This document shows positions 1 to 13,087 of a stretch of DNA of 60,000 nt, piece by piece; position 1 is the stretch's first letter; the number at the start of each line of letters is the position of its first letter. The DNA is from Membranipora membranacea. Its lineage: Eukaryota; Bryozoa; Gymnolaemata; Cheilostomatida; Membraniporidae. Location of the stretch: assembly GCA_914767715.1 (NCBI GenBank), contig OU612068.1, forward strand, positions 31,436,001-31,496,000, written 5' to 3'. Under the pieces are notes generated by a model. The model made no database searches. It saw only the letters and a program-made list of their open reading frames with translations, and had not been told where the DNA came from. The position numbers and the translations under genes are program-made.

Positions 1-1795
1 CCGTTTTTTCAAGGGCTGTGGGAGAGGTGCCAGAGTGCCCTACCACCTCCTCCCCCGGAAATTTTTTCCCGTTGAGAGTAAGACCCTAAAAGAAAGGGTT
101 CTGGGGTACACATGAAGCTAAATACCAATGGACATAACCTTGGCCTATATCAACAAAATGTCAATGTATAGTTTTTTTGTAAACAAAACCGAAACAAAAA
201 ATATTTTAATCATTGCTCAGAAAGTTGAATAAGAATAGGTATTGAATTGGGACGGGGATTACAAGAACTAGGCATGAGTTCAAACTTGAATTCATAAAAT
301 AGTAGAGTTATCACCTTTGATCTAAATCCAAATATGTTAGGCAGAACATGATCCTGTATACCCCTTCTACTGATGGACTGTTATACAGACAATGATCGAT
401 AATATGATGAATGATGATAAAATATAACTCTTGATGGTAGTCACTTGTATTTTATCTTAAGGACTTATAATGATTACATACGCTTTTTATTCGGCAGACA
501 ATATCATCCTAGACGGATGTTTATCATAGCGCCCAAAGAAATGTGTGGGAGAAAAAATTATAACGGTTCTTGTTTGGAGGATTGATTGGTATATCATATA
601 TGTAACAATGTATTCACAAGAAGACAGACTCACGGAATGGATAAGATATAAAGCAAAATTCAAATTAGTTCACCGATCCAATAACTATGACAGATGTCAT
701 CATGATTATACTTGGTTGTAAAAACTTGAAATGGTTCAGCGATAAATAAAAAATAAATAAAAATAGTAATGCTGAAATGTGAATCATGAAATGTTGTCTA
801 ATTCTGTCACAAGGCTTTACAACTGTTTATTATAACTGCAAAAATGAAACTAATTACGAGCAATCATCACAACGTCTGGGATGGTATATTTATAGACATA
901 CCAAGACACAAGTCATCTATGTGTATCATTTTTTACTATGTGGATATCGTAATAATATGTATATAGGACACATTATTTTTAATAATAATTGAGTGCACAA
1001 TGGAAATGATAGGGAGCGTCTTATTGAGCACGTCCACAGCCAGCAGTCATCAGTATCTAGCCAGACATCGAGCAATTGGTCATGTCAATCATTTGCTCAC
1101 TAAAAGTCACTACACAATGTCATTTATATACTGACCGATTTCATAAAACTTTATAATAATGACCATACTAGCCAAAAAATAATAACTGGGTGTAATAAAT
1201 ATTATTTAAGATTATTTCATCATTTTGATCACCATCTGATACTTTGACAATGACTATAAGATCAGCTCAATCACCTCTAATGATCAATATGAAATGTGTA
1301 TAACGTACCACCAGAGGCAACAGTCAGCTTTTGCTTGTCAACACATAATGCAGATATTTTGGAATCAGGTAAATCTTTGAGATGCTGCTTCTGCACAAGT
1401 GTCCCTAGAAAGATCAAAGCGTTTTTTCCCATCATAATGTGCAACATAGTATATATCAGTGTACATCGAAGCTATAATTGGGGTTTATTTAGATTTTAAC
1501 CACAGGGAAAAAATAATAAATTTTGGCGGTGTATTCCAAGTTGCCAATTGCAATGAATTTTTATCTTTGAAACACAGTTAACCTAATAAAACACAAATAA
1601 AACAGATGAGCATATGGAGCGAACATCACAATTTCAGTCAGGACATTTTCGGAGCCTGCATTTAACCCTTTGATCGTGGCAAAGGGACGCCTAGATTAGT
1701 CACTTCTGCTTCCTGTTCATTGCTTAAATGATTGCAAAGTAGCTATAGCTGTATGGATAATATCACAAATTTATCAGTGCATTAATTTTACTTAC
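1..1795. other. No gene recognised; downstream intron or flank of the TRIM-like gene
   Basis: AT-rich sequence with only short spurious reading frames. The last clear exon of the minus-strand TRIM-like gene stops at 1796 at a GTAAG donor, so its 3' end lies here or left of the window. One candidate terminal exon (about 1655-1562, minus strand) joins in phase but its acceptor lacks a pyrimidine tract, so I do not call it. Confidence 0.5.
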
Positions 1796-4700
1796 CCCCA
1801 AGAGAGATAAGGTACAAATTTCGACCCGGGTATGATGCTACTAAGATGTGGCCTTCTGTGTCTGTTGTGACGGCGCAAGGAGAATGTACACCATAGCAAA
1901 TCCATATCTTTTGGAGATATTCTGAAGCTGGATCAATTGCAAACTTGACCAGAAAATCGCCATTCTTGTCAGCAACATACAGCTGGTCATCCTCGCATGG
2001 TATATGGATATAAGAAGGACAGCATCCAACAGCCACAGTGTGGACTAGCCTTGTATGCCGGTTGTACAGCCATATCAGCTCATTGTTCCCGTTGATTGCA
2101 GCGATCCATTTTGAAGATGTTGCAATGCATGGGGAAGCATTGTTCGGAAACGATGACAGGAAAGGCCGTGCTTTGATAATAGGAAATTTGAATAGCACAT
2201 GGTTGGTGCCAGTCTTCACTGTTATATTGTTTTCATCGTTCGATGACATTGAGCTGGCCAAACAAACCCATTTTGGAGAGAGGTCAGCAATGTGGTAGAC
2301 AGTTTCCCCATCATCCAATTCTGAAGTTGTTTGTACTGAGCCACATATCTTTCGCTTGTAAATAGTTCTCTCTTTTTGGTAGAGTGTATGCTTACCGTCA
2401 TGGGTGAAGAACTGGCCTCCATCATGTTCATCACGACCAGTGAACCTCAGCTTTACTGCCGCAAACTCAATGTGATAATCTTCAACTGCAAAAATTTAGT
2501 CACATAGGTAAAACAAGAACGTCACAAATCAAGATGCTAAACTGATCGATAGGCTCACACTGCACAAACCATTAAAACTTTCTTGGGGTACACTTCTTGG
2601 CAGTTCAAGGTTTTCCGCTAACAAAAAAAACTTTTTCAATGCCAGTTAACGGTATCTAGCTTGTTAGTAATTCACCTCTTTGACCAACCAATACTGGCTT
2701 TTCTGGTCTTGAGAGATCACAATCCGAATATTTCAACTGTTTGAGCCCCTGTGACACTTTTATCATCTTCCTTAGGTTTTGTGTGTCGCTAAGTAACACA
2801 GGGAGGTATGAGTCCGCACTTAGCAGTCGTCTCATTGATTTATCGAAGCCTTGTAGTGTGTCTCGTCTGGTCTGAACTTCAGTTAGGAATAACTCAGTGT
2901 GCTGCACTCTGGTTGCTGAGAACTCGGCGACTTTATCTATCAGTACAACTCCTTTCTTTCTTATCAGTTGTATCTGTAAAAATAAAAAGGGATGTGTTCA
3001 TGCTGGTTTGAGTTTGTAGAAATCCCAATAATGTTTGAACACTGGAAAAGAAAAAAACAATATCAAATCATGGATGCAGCATAAATTTCTACTCCAGTCC
3101 CATAACCTTGAACTATGGGAGTTGTTACTGTTGATACAAGTAGAATAATAATGTTTAGGTAGTGCACAAGCTTTTTTCATATCAGTGCTGAACGTACGCT
3201 CTTTTCACTTTTAAGAGGTTATGTTCTATGAGATGAATGTTATTCGGCGGCTTCGAGAATTAACTCATCACAAGAATGCCTTCAGAGGGTCTGTTGGGGC
3301 GAATTATGCTACAACTGCACAAAACTTCACAGGAAATCATACCTAAATTAAAAAATTGTACAAATCGTGACTAAACATCGCAAACGGTAACGATAGACAG
3401 AATGTTTAATATTAGAGTTGCCCTCTTCTGAGGCGTGAAGGGCGAAGGTGCCTGATAAGAATAAACGTTTTTTGTTGTTGGAGCAGGGAGGGTGGTTGGA
3501 CAGACATGTGGCAATTACAAGATTCAGAGTTGCACCCTCACAAGAATAGATAACACAACCCCAGACATGTTCTCCGAATGGAGAAGTTGGAAACCATAGG
3601 TTATTTGACCGTCTATTACGCAAACTATAGCAGAATGTGTTGCACAAAATTTTACGACTCGCAAAACGAGATAACATGATGTGTGCAACAGGTAACAAGC
3701 GCAGCTCTGGCAAGAGGCAATCAAACCATCTGTTTCAACAGATTCATTGGCTAAGTGTTTTGAAGATAAAGCTACCTGAGTAATCTACATCTCCAAGCTT
3801 AATTTTCACCCAGATGTTTGTAACACGATAGATTTGAAGCTTACCTCTTGCTCTACAGCAGCTTCTATCTTCTCTGTGACTTCCAGGCAATGTGAGGACA
3901 AATCCTCATAACTTTGCAATACATGTTTCTCCAATCGGTGTAACCTGGTGACTTCTTCCACGACAGGTTTCAACAGTTTGAACTGTTTCTTTTTGAAGGT
4001 TTTCTTATCGATTCGCATAACAGATATGAATTGATGCTTGGCGGAACCTGTAAATATAATGAGCCAGAATTTGATGTGGAACAAGAAAAGCTGGTGATGA
4101 TAAACTTAGCTAAGTCACTGTAGTGTGTCTGAAATATTTTGGCTTAGGGAAACCTTGGGACATAACTCACTGTGACGTTAGTTCTTTGACAAGGCTATCC
4201 TTCGTCAGAATGAAATTTCAGACATACTTATCTGATTAACTGGAATAATGGGTTTACAGGCTTTGTAAGCAGGAAGCAGATTTCTAGATAATCCCACAGT
4301 ATGAAAATATATATCAAATTCAATAGCATACAGTCCACGAAATTTAACATTGTGACAAATTTTTGTTTTCTAAAAAGGACTCAAATATGTTAAGTGAATA
4401 TTCCAGTAAGTTTGCTTTTCATGTAATTGTAGGGTATGACTCAACAGGCCAAATATCTTACTAATTTTGGATCATAACCTTGAGATCTAAGGCTGAAAAG
4501 GCCGAGAGGTTAATTTCAATTAGCTGCACCACACAAGGCACATCTTGTACAAAAAGTTATCTAATTTTTTATGGTGAAAGAGAAGACTGCCAGGTATCAG
4601 GTAGGGATAAATTGGAGCAATCCTTCGCCGAATTGGGATCTCAAATAAAAACCAGGCACATACATCAATCAGTAAGGTAAAATAATAAAATCGCTGATTT

Positions 4701-6592
4701 GTTCCAAAAATTAGCTTATCAAATTATTGCCATTTCAGATTGATTTATGTAACTATTTTAAAGCGTTTCCTAAAGTCCTAATTATGCTTCCTAATCATAT
4801 TCTCCCTTCCATTAATAGTAAAAAAATGATGAACAATGATAACACATATGTTTAGTGCAGCTTTTCTTACCTTCACAGTCGGACGTGAAGTCACAGAAAA
4901 TGCAATTCAGTTTGAAGCATTGCTCACAAGCAACAAGTGCTTCTTGTTGATGTTGCCGGCATTTGAAAATGGTGGAAGGCTGATTTTTATACTTTGCCAA
5001 GTAAACATTTATGTCTTCAGGAACATGCTGGCTTCCAAAGAAAGCATCATGGTGCTAAAAAGGAATATAGTAGATATAAATACAGCATTTTCTGTCAGGG
5101 TATTGACTATCAGTAGCTATCCCTGAGGTGACTCACCCCTCGGGTTGACCATAGACCAGACTGTATAAACAAGCAATCGTCAGGCCTTTTTAGCTATTTT
5201 CAATGATGGCTTGTCCGACCCTAAATGTCATTAGCTCACACATGCAAAGCAATACAAAAACTGTACAAATAAATGGGAACGCAACTAAAACGCATTTACC
5301 AAAACGCTTAAGATTTAGTTCTTTTGCTAGAGGCAACTTAGGGCTCTTCTTGCAGGCTATACACACAATTTTTTCAAACACAAATTTGTTGACCTTGAAA
5401 TTGTGCTTACAATGAGATGTTCTGAGCAAATCTTTTTTCTACAGCCATACTCAGGGCAATATTTAACAGCAGGCTCCTGGTTGCATACATCACATTGCCA
5501 ATTCAGTGTATTGCCTTCTGCCAATGATTTGATGTTCTTTTTTGGTCCAACTCTTGGAAGCTGACTTATTTCAATATTCTCATGCAGGGCCCTGAAATAA
5601 AAAATTACCAAATTAACAGAGGGAAAAAAACCTTAGAGCCTGCAAAGCCAAAGCTATCGTCTTTTACAATGATTGACTGACACAATCAATGTGCTTTGCT
5701 GGTTAGGCTCTGGTATAATAAATAACAAAGTTACAGTCACACATGCCTCAGTAAAAGGCTTGGTTGTTTAGTTGATTGACGTAACCCATGGCTTTATTTT
5801 TAGCCTAAATGATTTGTCTGGTTACTGACACTGTGATGTCAGAGAGCCCCTTTTTTGTAACTTGAAATTAGTTAGCACCTAACTCTGACAAGTTGAGGTG
5901 GAAATTTTCACAAAGTAAAGCCAGTTAGTAAATGTTACCTGGCCTTGAAGTTAGCAGTGACAGTCCTACTAGGCCATGTTTGGTATGGTTTTAAAGACCT
6001 CAGGCTGAAAAGTTGTTGGAGCATATGCAATAAAACAGCCTGTGATTGTAGTTGCAGTAAAACTGCTGCAAAGTCTGAAAATTGGGATCATAGTGATTAA
6101 TTGCCTCCCCCTGACCACTATGATCCACTATGATCCCTGCTAAAATATTTTTTTTAAATTAAAACGCTATTTTCAAAAATATTCATTTTTTTATTATTAT
6201 TATTTGCTCTATAAACTCACAATATTCGATTTACTGGGATAATATATCCACTTTTCTAATAGGACTGTCACTTTAAGGCATGTGCAAAATGGCAAAGTAT
6301 TTGTGATTTCGATGCAGGTGATTCATGAGTATTAAAATAATGAAAGCTAGAAAGCACCATGATCAAGGTTTGGTAAAATTGAAATGACAATATTTTTAAA
6401 CATCATGGTGAATCGGTAACTTTTTTCAACATACTTGCATTCCAAACACTCAATGCCACCTAACCCTGTATGGAACTCCTGGACACATGCTGTGCAGAAA
6501 ACATGCTTGCATGGCAACTGGCGAGGCTCATCCATATGCTCTAGAGGCTGGAGACAATAAGCACATCTGTAAACTTCACCATCAGACTCCAT
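1796..6592 (-). CDS. TRIM/RBCC-type ubiquitin ligase with C-terminal propeller-like region (3' incomplete)
   Basis: Probably a RING E3 ubiquitin ligase. Exons seen: 6592-6358, about 5592-5411, 5054-4871, 4047-3845, 2973-2676 and 2485-1796. The first begins with ATG and codes for a C3HC4 RING (CAYC, then CKHVFCTAC, then CLEC). The second carries B-box 1 (CDVC, then CSEH). The third carries B-box 2 (CRQH, CEQC, CIFC). The fourth and fifth give a helical coiled-coil region. The last, about 230 codons, has repeated beta-strand-like segments (such as DDQLYVADKNGDFLVKF) typical of NHL or related propellers. Phases agree at every junction from B-box 1 onward. The RING-to-B-box 1 junction does not close in frame, so a small exon or different splice site is missed there. 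The last exon ends at a donor, so more coding sequence follows. The substrate is unknown. The TRIM assignment is firm; the NHL assignment is inference. Confidence 0.82.
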
Positions 6593-7928
6593 TTGACAAT
6601 CTACAGTAGTATAAAAGCAATCTACAAGATTGACAAAAAACAACTCCTTGCTTACTAGAGGAGAGTTGATCAACGACTTTATAGCAAGAATTTATAATAA
6701 AATCATTAGTTGCAGTTCACGACACCAGGGACTATAGCCTGTATTCTGCCAATGTCGAGTATCAACCACTGATGCTGGACATTGGCAAAAAAACGGCATG
6801 TGAGTACCAAGGTCCAAAGATACTCACATGGGCTTCTGAGGCTTGCAAGGCACAAGCCCGTATTTGCTTATGCTCAGGATCAACACCAAACAGGATAAGA
6901 CACATAATTTAAAAAATGGCATATTTCCTTGAAAGATGCGTGCTGACCATGCCCACTGGCTAATCATGTATGTGACATTTGGGAGCTCTTACTGCTAAAG
7001 TTAGGAAGAAATGGAACTTTATTGATCATAGCAACCATTTTCATTTTTATGGTTATATGCATAATCAAATTATTTCATCGACTAGAAATAGAAATAGATC
7101 ACAGGCATATAGTTGTAGATTCAAGGGCACACGATGGACTAATGACATAAACTGATCATCGACTAGTGAGGGCAACACTCAACATAGAGAAACTGCACAC
7201 TAAGAAAGGTACATAATGCCAATCAATCACTATAGAAAAGCTACAAGACCCTATAACCATAACAATAACCACACAGCCAAAATACACTTTTAGTGTAGAG
7301 ATAAAAACGACGGACCACGAACAAACACATAATGTGGCAGACACAATGAAGACAGCACAAGAGAAATGGGACGTTAAAGTTGAGGCAAAAAATCCGTCAC
7401 TGCTGAAATGCTTGGTTATAGTAGGTAAGACAAAAGAAATAACAAAAGTATACAGAAAATATCAGAACATCAGGAGAAGATATACTGCAACTTTAATACC
7501 ACAGAAAATGAATTTGATAGACTACAGAAATATTACACACTGGAGTCACAAATCCATACAGGAATAGCGAAAGAAAATAACACATAAAATAGAAAATATG
7601 GAGAAATGAAGGATGATTCATACGGGTGTACAAAACAGTATAAGCTAAGGTACCCTTGGTAGTGGAAGCTTAAGGAGGAGATAACAACGGATATAGGTAA
7701 ACAAATATACATCATCAGATAAATCTTTCAGGGAATGTTCCACTCAAAAGATGGAGCAGAAATTGAGGACATACCACCAACCGAGATGACAAATGGTTAC
7801 ACAGAATAGGAAGTAAAAAAGGGCAGAGAAAAGTCTGAAATACCGCAGAAGCCAAATCAGAACACCTCAAGACTAGTCCAGATCCTTTGAGAAAAATTGC
7901 TGAGTTGCTAAATGATATAGCAGCTATC
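6593..7928. other. Intergenic; no gene recognised
   Basis: No exon or domain could be supported. The stretch 7730-7880 has a broken plus-strand frame weakly suggestive of old LINE sequence, too poor to call. Confidence 0.4.
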
Positions 7929-8328
7929 AGCCAGATGTCATTGGGATGCCATCCCAGATGCTTATCCCAGATGGTCCCAGTCTTATGTTCACATTGTAAA
8001 ATTCATCCCAGACTAGCAATTAGGTTTTTGTCTGAGATAGTGCTGGGATAATGTTCACATTGTTTAGGATCGTCCCAGATTGTCCCAGATCGTCTCAGAT
8101 GATCCCAGATCATCCAAATGTTTGGTTCACATAGCACCCAGATGAAAAATAAGTCTGGGTCAGTTTTGGACAGCATCGGGAAAGTTTGACGCTTACGAAC
8201 TTTCCCGATACTGTCCCAGACGGACCCAGACAGTCTGGGATTGTGTCGTTTTCATGTTCACATTGACTGGAATGGCTATCTGGGATGGTCGTCTGGGACA
8301 ATGTGCACCAGCCATTACTTATCTGGCT
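7929..8328. mobile_element. Non-autonomous foldback (MITE-like) element
   Basis: The ends are inverted copies of each other (AGCCAGAT at 7929 and ATCTGGCT ending at 8328). The interior is packed with TCCCAGA/TCTGGGA motifs in both orientations. At its heart is a long hairpin: TCGGGAAAGTT at about 8177 pairs with AACTTTCCCGA at about 8200, with matching flanks on both sides. No protein is encoded. The target-site duplication is unclear (CTAT or TATC on both sides, offset by a base). Confidence 0.6.
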
Positions 8329-8676
8329 ATATCACAGGAAGTTATGCGCATCCCTTCTCAAAACTGTATCGTATCATTTATACATAATAATTCAATTTTT
8401 CGGTTCCGGTGGCAATGGTGGCAAAATTTTAGGCTCAAATATTTTAAATATATTTTAAAGTTTAACCCACTCTTTTTAGTTTGGATATAGGTTTTAAATG
8501 ATGGAAATTTTAGGGCAACAATATCTAGATGTAAAGCACAACCACAGCCAGTCACAAACATCAGACATGGACTATTTCGGCATGTATTCCAACAACAAAC
8601 AACCACACCGAACCCCCATATCACTGAGTTTGAGTCATCCACCATCTCTTCAGTCGACTCATTTTAAAGTCAATCT

Positions 8677-9575
8677 ATGCCAAAACACACTTCCCCGCCT
8701 ATCAAGTTCATACCAAAGGGCCACAATGGCAGACCACTCTGCATCATAAATGTTAACTGCCAGTCAATATCCAGCAAAAAAGCTGCCTGGCTAAACATGG
8801 TTCACTCCACCAAACCTGATATAATTATAGCCACTGAGACATGGCTATCTCCATCCATATCTAGCGCTAAACTAGAATCTGATGGGTTCAATGTCTACAG
8901 GCGCGACAGAAAAACTGGTGCAGGCGGTGGGGTACTTATCGCTGTTAACAATAAGATCTCAAGCAGCGAATACTATCATAGTGACTCCTCAGAAATCTGT
9001 TGGGTGAAAATAGGCTGTAAAGGTAGGTATAAGAGTGGTATATGGTTGTGGCAGCATGCTACCGTCCTACTGTTGCAGATAAAACCACAACAGCAGACCT
9101 GAGAAAATCGTATGAACATATACTGGAGAAAAGACAACACCCGTTCAGTGTGATCATAGCAAGTGATCTAAACTACCCTGGCTTGGATTGGTCTTCAACC
9201 AACAAAGACGGTACACAGCATGTAGCCCTACACAATGAATCAAATGACTTTATTGATGATTTCGGATTCACTAACCACGTTCCAGAGCCAACCAGGTTTC
9301 ACAACATACCTGATCAGGTGCACAGGTGTAAGTTGATTCCTAGTATAAGCAACCACCACATTGTCCTTGCTGATGTGTCAGTGAAACCCATGACTAAATG
9401 CCAAAAACAACGCAAAGTGTGGTTATACGACAAAGCCGACTGGAGATCAATGGAGAAATACCTCAATCCACGCCTAAAGCGACTGGATCTTGTCTACTAC
9501 CCAGACATTGACAAGATATGCATGTTAGACTGTGGCCCATACAATTGCAGAAAAAGTGTACAAATCATTGGCTAA
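8677..9575 (+). pseudogene. LINE endonuclease (APE-like) fragment, frameshifted and missing the reverse transcriptase
   Basis: The 8677-9102 frame matches the N-terminal half of a LINE APE-type endonuclease: INVNCQSISSKK, then TETWLSP with the catalytic Glu, then GGGVLIAV. The protein continues in a second frame at 9042-9575: ACYRP, then ASDLNYPGLDW (the D-x-N motif), then SNHHIVLADV with the catalytic SDH replaced by SNH. So there is a frameshift near 9050 and a change at the catalytic Asp. A gap is also likely after the TRFHN-x-PDQV segment near 9310. The frame ends at 9575 and no reverse transcriptase follows. This is a dead copy truncated on the 3' side. Confidence 0.8.
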
Positions 9576-9636
9576 CTAATGAAGTATAAAACCAATGACT
9601 TAGAAAGTCATTTATCAGACATTCATCACCATCATC

Positions 9637-11000
9637 ATGGGCAGGCCAAGGAAAGTTACTGATATTGAGAGATTGAAGGACCTGTTGAAGTCTGGGATAA
9701 AAAAGTCAGCTATAGCTAAACTTTTCAATGTGCAGCGGCCAACTTTGGACAGAATTTTAAGGGATAATGATCTCCTGGAGTTTAAAATTGCAACATCCAT
9801 TAGTGATTCTGCTCTAGATGGTTTGGTTGGTCAAGCCTATTCAAAGCTACCTAGCTTTGGCGAGAGAATGGTCATAGGCTTCGTCAATTCTAAAGGATAC
9901 AAAGTAAGTGAAAAAACATATTTTGTTACATGGCATATTCCGTTTGTATTTATATTTTGCAACAAATGGTCTTGGGTAGTCTACAAGAATAAAATTGTAT
10001 TGTAACCATGACCAATGATGTAATTCCTTACACCATTGCCATGACTAGCCTTGGGTTAAAGTCTGTAGATTTTAGAGTTATCCTCTCTATTTTTATTTGA
10101 ATTTTTTTTATCTACAATCGCCAAATCCAGAGACGCATACGACAAGAGACCTTGGCTAGCCCATGACTAACTGACATGCTAGAATTGGAATCATACCCTT
10201 TTGTGAACCATATATGATAGGGTTATTAATATGTGTTTGAGGTTAGTGACACCCTCCCCCGAAAGGCCTTATAAGACTTTGTAATGTAAGGTTACGCTAT
10301 CTGGGCTATGATTTCAAGTCCAAGTCTTGCTTTTGACATACTTTTATATATTTATACTTCTCATTTTCTAGGTGCCAAGGAAAAGAATTAGAAAATCAAT
10401 TCATAGGGTCGACCCTGAAGGAGAAGCTGTTCGCAGAGAACAAGCTTCAAAAAGGATAAAGCGCCGTGTGTATTGGAGTCCATTTCCGCATTACATTATG
10501 GCACCTCGATGGCAATCACAAGCTGATAAGGTGGAAACTAGTCATCCATATTGGTATAGATGGATTTTCTCGAGCTTGTGTTTACATGCAATGCAGTAGT
10601 AATAACAAGGCCATAACTGTGCTGAAATGTTTTGGGGATGCCATCGAGAAGTTTTGAGTTGTTCCAACTCGCATCAGGACGGATCACGGTCAAGGTTTGG
10701 GAGTTTATGCAGAGTCAATCATCAGATATCAACCCTAATCCTGTTACTGCAGGATCATCTGTGCATAACCAGCGAGTCGAGAGATCTAACCGCGAGGTGA
10801 ATCGCCACATCAGAGAAAAATATGCGTCAGTATTCTACAGTCTCGAAAATGATGGCTTACTCGATGTGGACAGTGCTATAGAACTATTCTCTTTACATTA
10901 TGTGTATATTCCACGAGTGAATCGGTCGCTTAAAATACTCCAAGGATGTAGTACTACCGTAGAACACTCATGCTTGGTCTGCATGGTTTTTCACTCATAA
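9637..11000 (+). pseudogene. Integrase-core (rve-like) domain gene with N-terminal helix-turn-helix, disrupted
   Basis: Resembles a family of uncharacterised animal proteins with an N-terminal helix-turn-helix and an integrase-core domain. The first exon begins MGRPRKVTDIERLKDLLK and ends at 9903. An intron at 9904-10371 (GTAAGT to TTTCTAG) joins in frame to PRKRIRKSIHRVDP. The frame then shifts by one near 10490, giving WHLDGNHKLIRW and IGIDGFSRACVY, the signature of this domain. It hits an in-frame TGA just after 10655, continues as VPTRIRTDHGQGLGVYAE, then shifts to a third frame at about 10745 for SSVHNQRVERSNREV. With at least two frameshifts and one stop it cannot make the full protein. 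Such genes may descend from transposons; whether this copy was mobile or host-domesticated before decay is unknown. Confidence 0.78.
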
Positions 11001-11389
11001 ATTCTGGGCTAATTTGTCAATGACCTTCTTACTTTCACATTATATACATCAATGTCTCAAATTACATATCGTGAAGTTTTGAGGATGGATAACTTCCTGA
11101 TATATCGCCAGATAGAAAAAGCTCCTCTCGATTTTGTTTATTTGCTTGTTTTGATGGCTCCCTGCAGGTCACATGACTTGTCACAACGTAACGTTATTTC
11201 AGTCTGATGAAAGTATTGGCTGTTGTGATAATAACTTTCATAGTAGCGAAAAAGATAGCTTAGGAAATTAATCTTGAGCTATTCTACAAACTTCATGGAG
11301 TTCCATGTACACCATCCATCTATGTAGCATATATAGAGGATCAGTTCATGAATTACTGTATCAGTTTCACTTCATAGTAAAATGACCTT

Positions 11390-11406
11390 TTAACGTGATA
11401 TATCGC
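11390..11406 (+). repeat. Left copy of a 17-bp inverted repeat bracketing the DIRS-like element
   Basis: TTAACGTGATATATCGC, a perfect reverse complement of 16047-16063. Similarity ends quickly on both sides. It may be a short inverted terminus of the DIRS-like element. Confidence 0.5.
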
Positions 11407-12066
11407 CTTTTCAGTTTCTCAGGAACTACTTGTCCCATTTCAAAAATTTCTTCACTGACACGTTGCTAGTAGTCTGACTTGTGTTTAATATCGCAATTTT
11501 TTTCAAACCGCATGTTCCTTACTTGATTAATTGTACATTAACTAAAATACATTGAAAACATATAGGCAGCAATGGGCAAAATGATGCAGTAAATTACGCT
11601 ATGCAAAAGCGTGATGAAAATCTAAGCAGTATTACATGCAAAGCACATTGTGTACAACAATGGATCATTTTTGGGTGATTCTATAGCATGGAAAGAGAAA
11701 TGTTTATGCTCATAACTTCTCTATTACTGAATTTACCATCAAACGCCACGATCAAAACCTCGGAAATACCCTCTAATTTAATGGAAGCTAGTGTGTATAA
11801 CATGTTGTTTAACCTATTTTCAGCTTTTTTCTATCTTATAATGTAACATATTATAGGGGAAAAAAATATGGGGCGCTTCACGCATTTGTAACCGAAAGTG
11901 ACGATCAACGCCACTGTATATGTTGTTTGGCAGACAGGGTACTTGCCATAGTATTAGATGTTGTTAAATCTGGTGCAGAATTGACGAACAAATGAACACC
12001 AAACCAATTGTATTGAGCGAGGCACACCTAGCAAGCTCAGAACAATTGTTTCGCCAAAACTGCACC

Positions 12067-12803
12067 TTAGTTTATCAAGATATATTTCTTGAAGGCATCG
12101 GATGACCACCTGCCAAAAGATCTTATTCTTGAGCCCTGAATGCTAGCCCAGGTAGCGCCACCTCGTCTCAGTGAGTGAGGAGTGACCCAACCCTCTATTT
12201 TTGAATCACTGAACTCTTTTCTAAACTCTGCTGTTGTGACTTCAAACAAAGGGCTGCTTCTGGAGGGTTTCAAGTGTTTTAAATACCTCTTAACGAGGTG
12301 AACTGGGCATGTCTTTCCCCCTACTGCTTTAGTCATAATGCTTGCTGACTCAGAATTCTTGAAAGAATTAATGTGCACTTCCCTGGCACCCTTGCTAAAA
12401 CACACATCGCCAACAGACATGATGCCCTGCTGAGGATATACAATACTCGCTAGGGTGTAAGAATCCATAAAAAGCACAAGATACCATGGCAGAAAAGCGC
12501 CTCCCATCTATACTCCCCAAGACCTGCTCTGCCTTAGTGATCAGAGTGTGTAGTTGGTCAAGAGATATCGCCTGTGTTTTCTTTTGAGTTCTACCCTGTG
12601 AGTTTTTTAATACCCCTCAATATTAACTTTAGTTTATGAGTAGCAAAGGTAACCTCACTGTTCTTTTTTACGCAAAAGAATTTTACTGCTGACACATGTG
12701 ACAGCATTGCACTGTGTTTCTTTCCTTCTTGTGCCAGGTTTGTTAGCCACAACTCCATTGACGAAGTAGAGAATTTTTTGAGCTTGTGCTCAGAGCAGAA
12801 CAT
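12067..12803 (-). pseudogene. DIRS tyrosine recombinase, frameshifted
   Basis: The region 12803-12591 resembles the N-terminal core-binding domain of a tyrosine recombinase. The catalytic domain follows in other frames: ISLDQLHTLITKAEQ, then SAMVSCAFYGFLHPSEY, then (frame at 12507-12067) the H-x-x-R box PHSLRRGGATWA and FGRWSSDAFKKY with the nucleophilic Tyr. At the first catalytic Arg position (usually GFLRxSE) this copy reads GFLHPSE, so that residue is lost too. At least one frameshift near 12430 separates the halves. It would have integrated the circular DNA of a DIRS element; this copy is inactive. Confidence 0.8.
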
Positions 12804-13087
12804 TTTGTATTGGTTGTAAAATCAATCGTAAGACTTCTTTGAGCCCTCGGACAAAGACTTGTCTAAGAAGCCCCTCGCCTTAGCCCTCAGACCTGCAATA
12901 AATAGTGAAGGGAATCTTTTATGTATCATGAGTACGTACTTGTATTTCTAAAATAAACATTGCACAACAATAATTAATGTCATGTGTTGCTTTGACCTTC
13001 TCACCCCCGCGCTTCACGTCCTGAGGCTCAAAGGTCAATTTTGTGCTTATGATTAGAAAAGAGAAATAGTTATTATTATTTGTCACC

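Noticed and set aside
1562-1660. Possible terminal exon of the TRIM-like gene on the minus strand
   Set aside because: It joins in phase, but the acceptor lacks a pyrimidine tract and the peptide shows no propeller pattern.
7730-7880. Possible old LINE reverse transcriptase remnant
   Set aside because: Only a vague motif with an in-frame stop; not enough to support a call.
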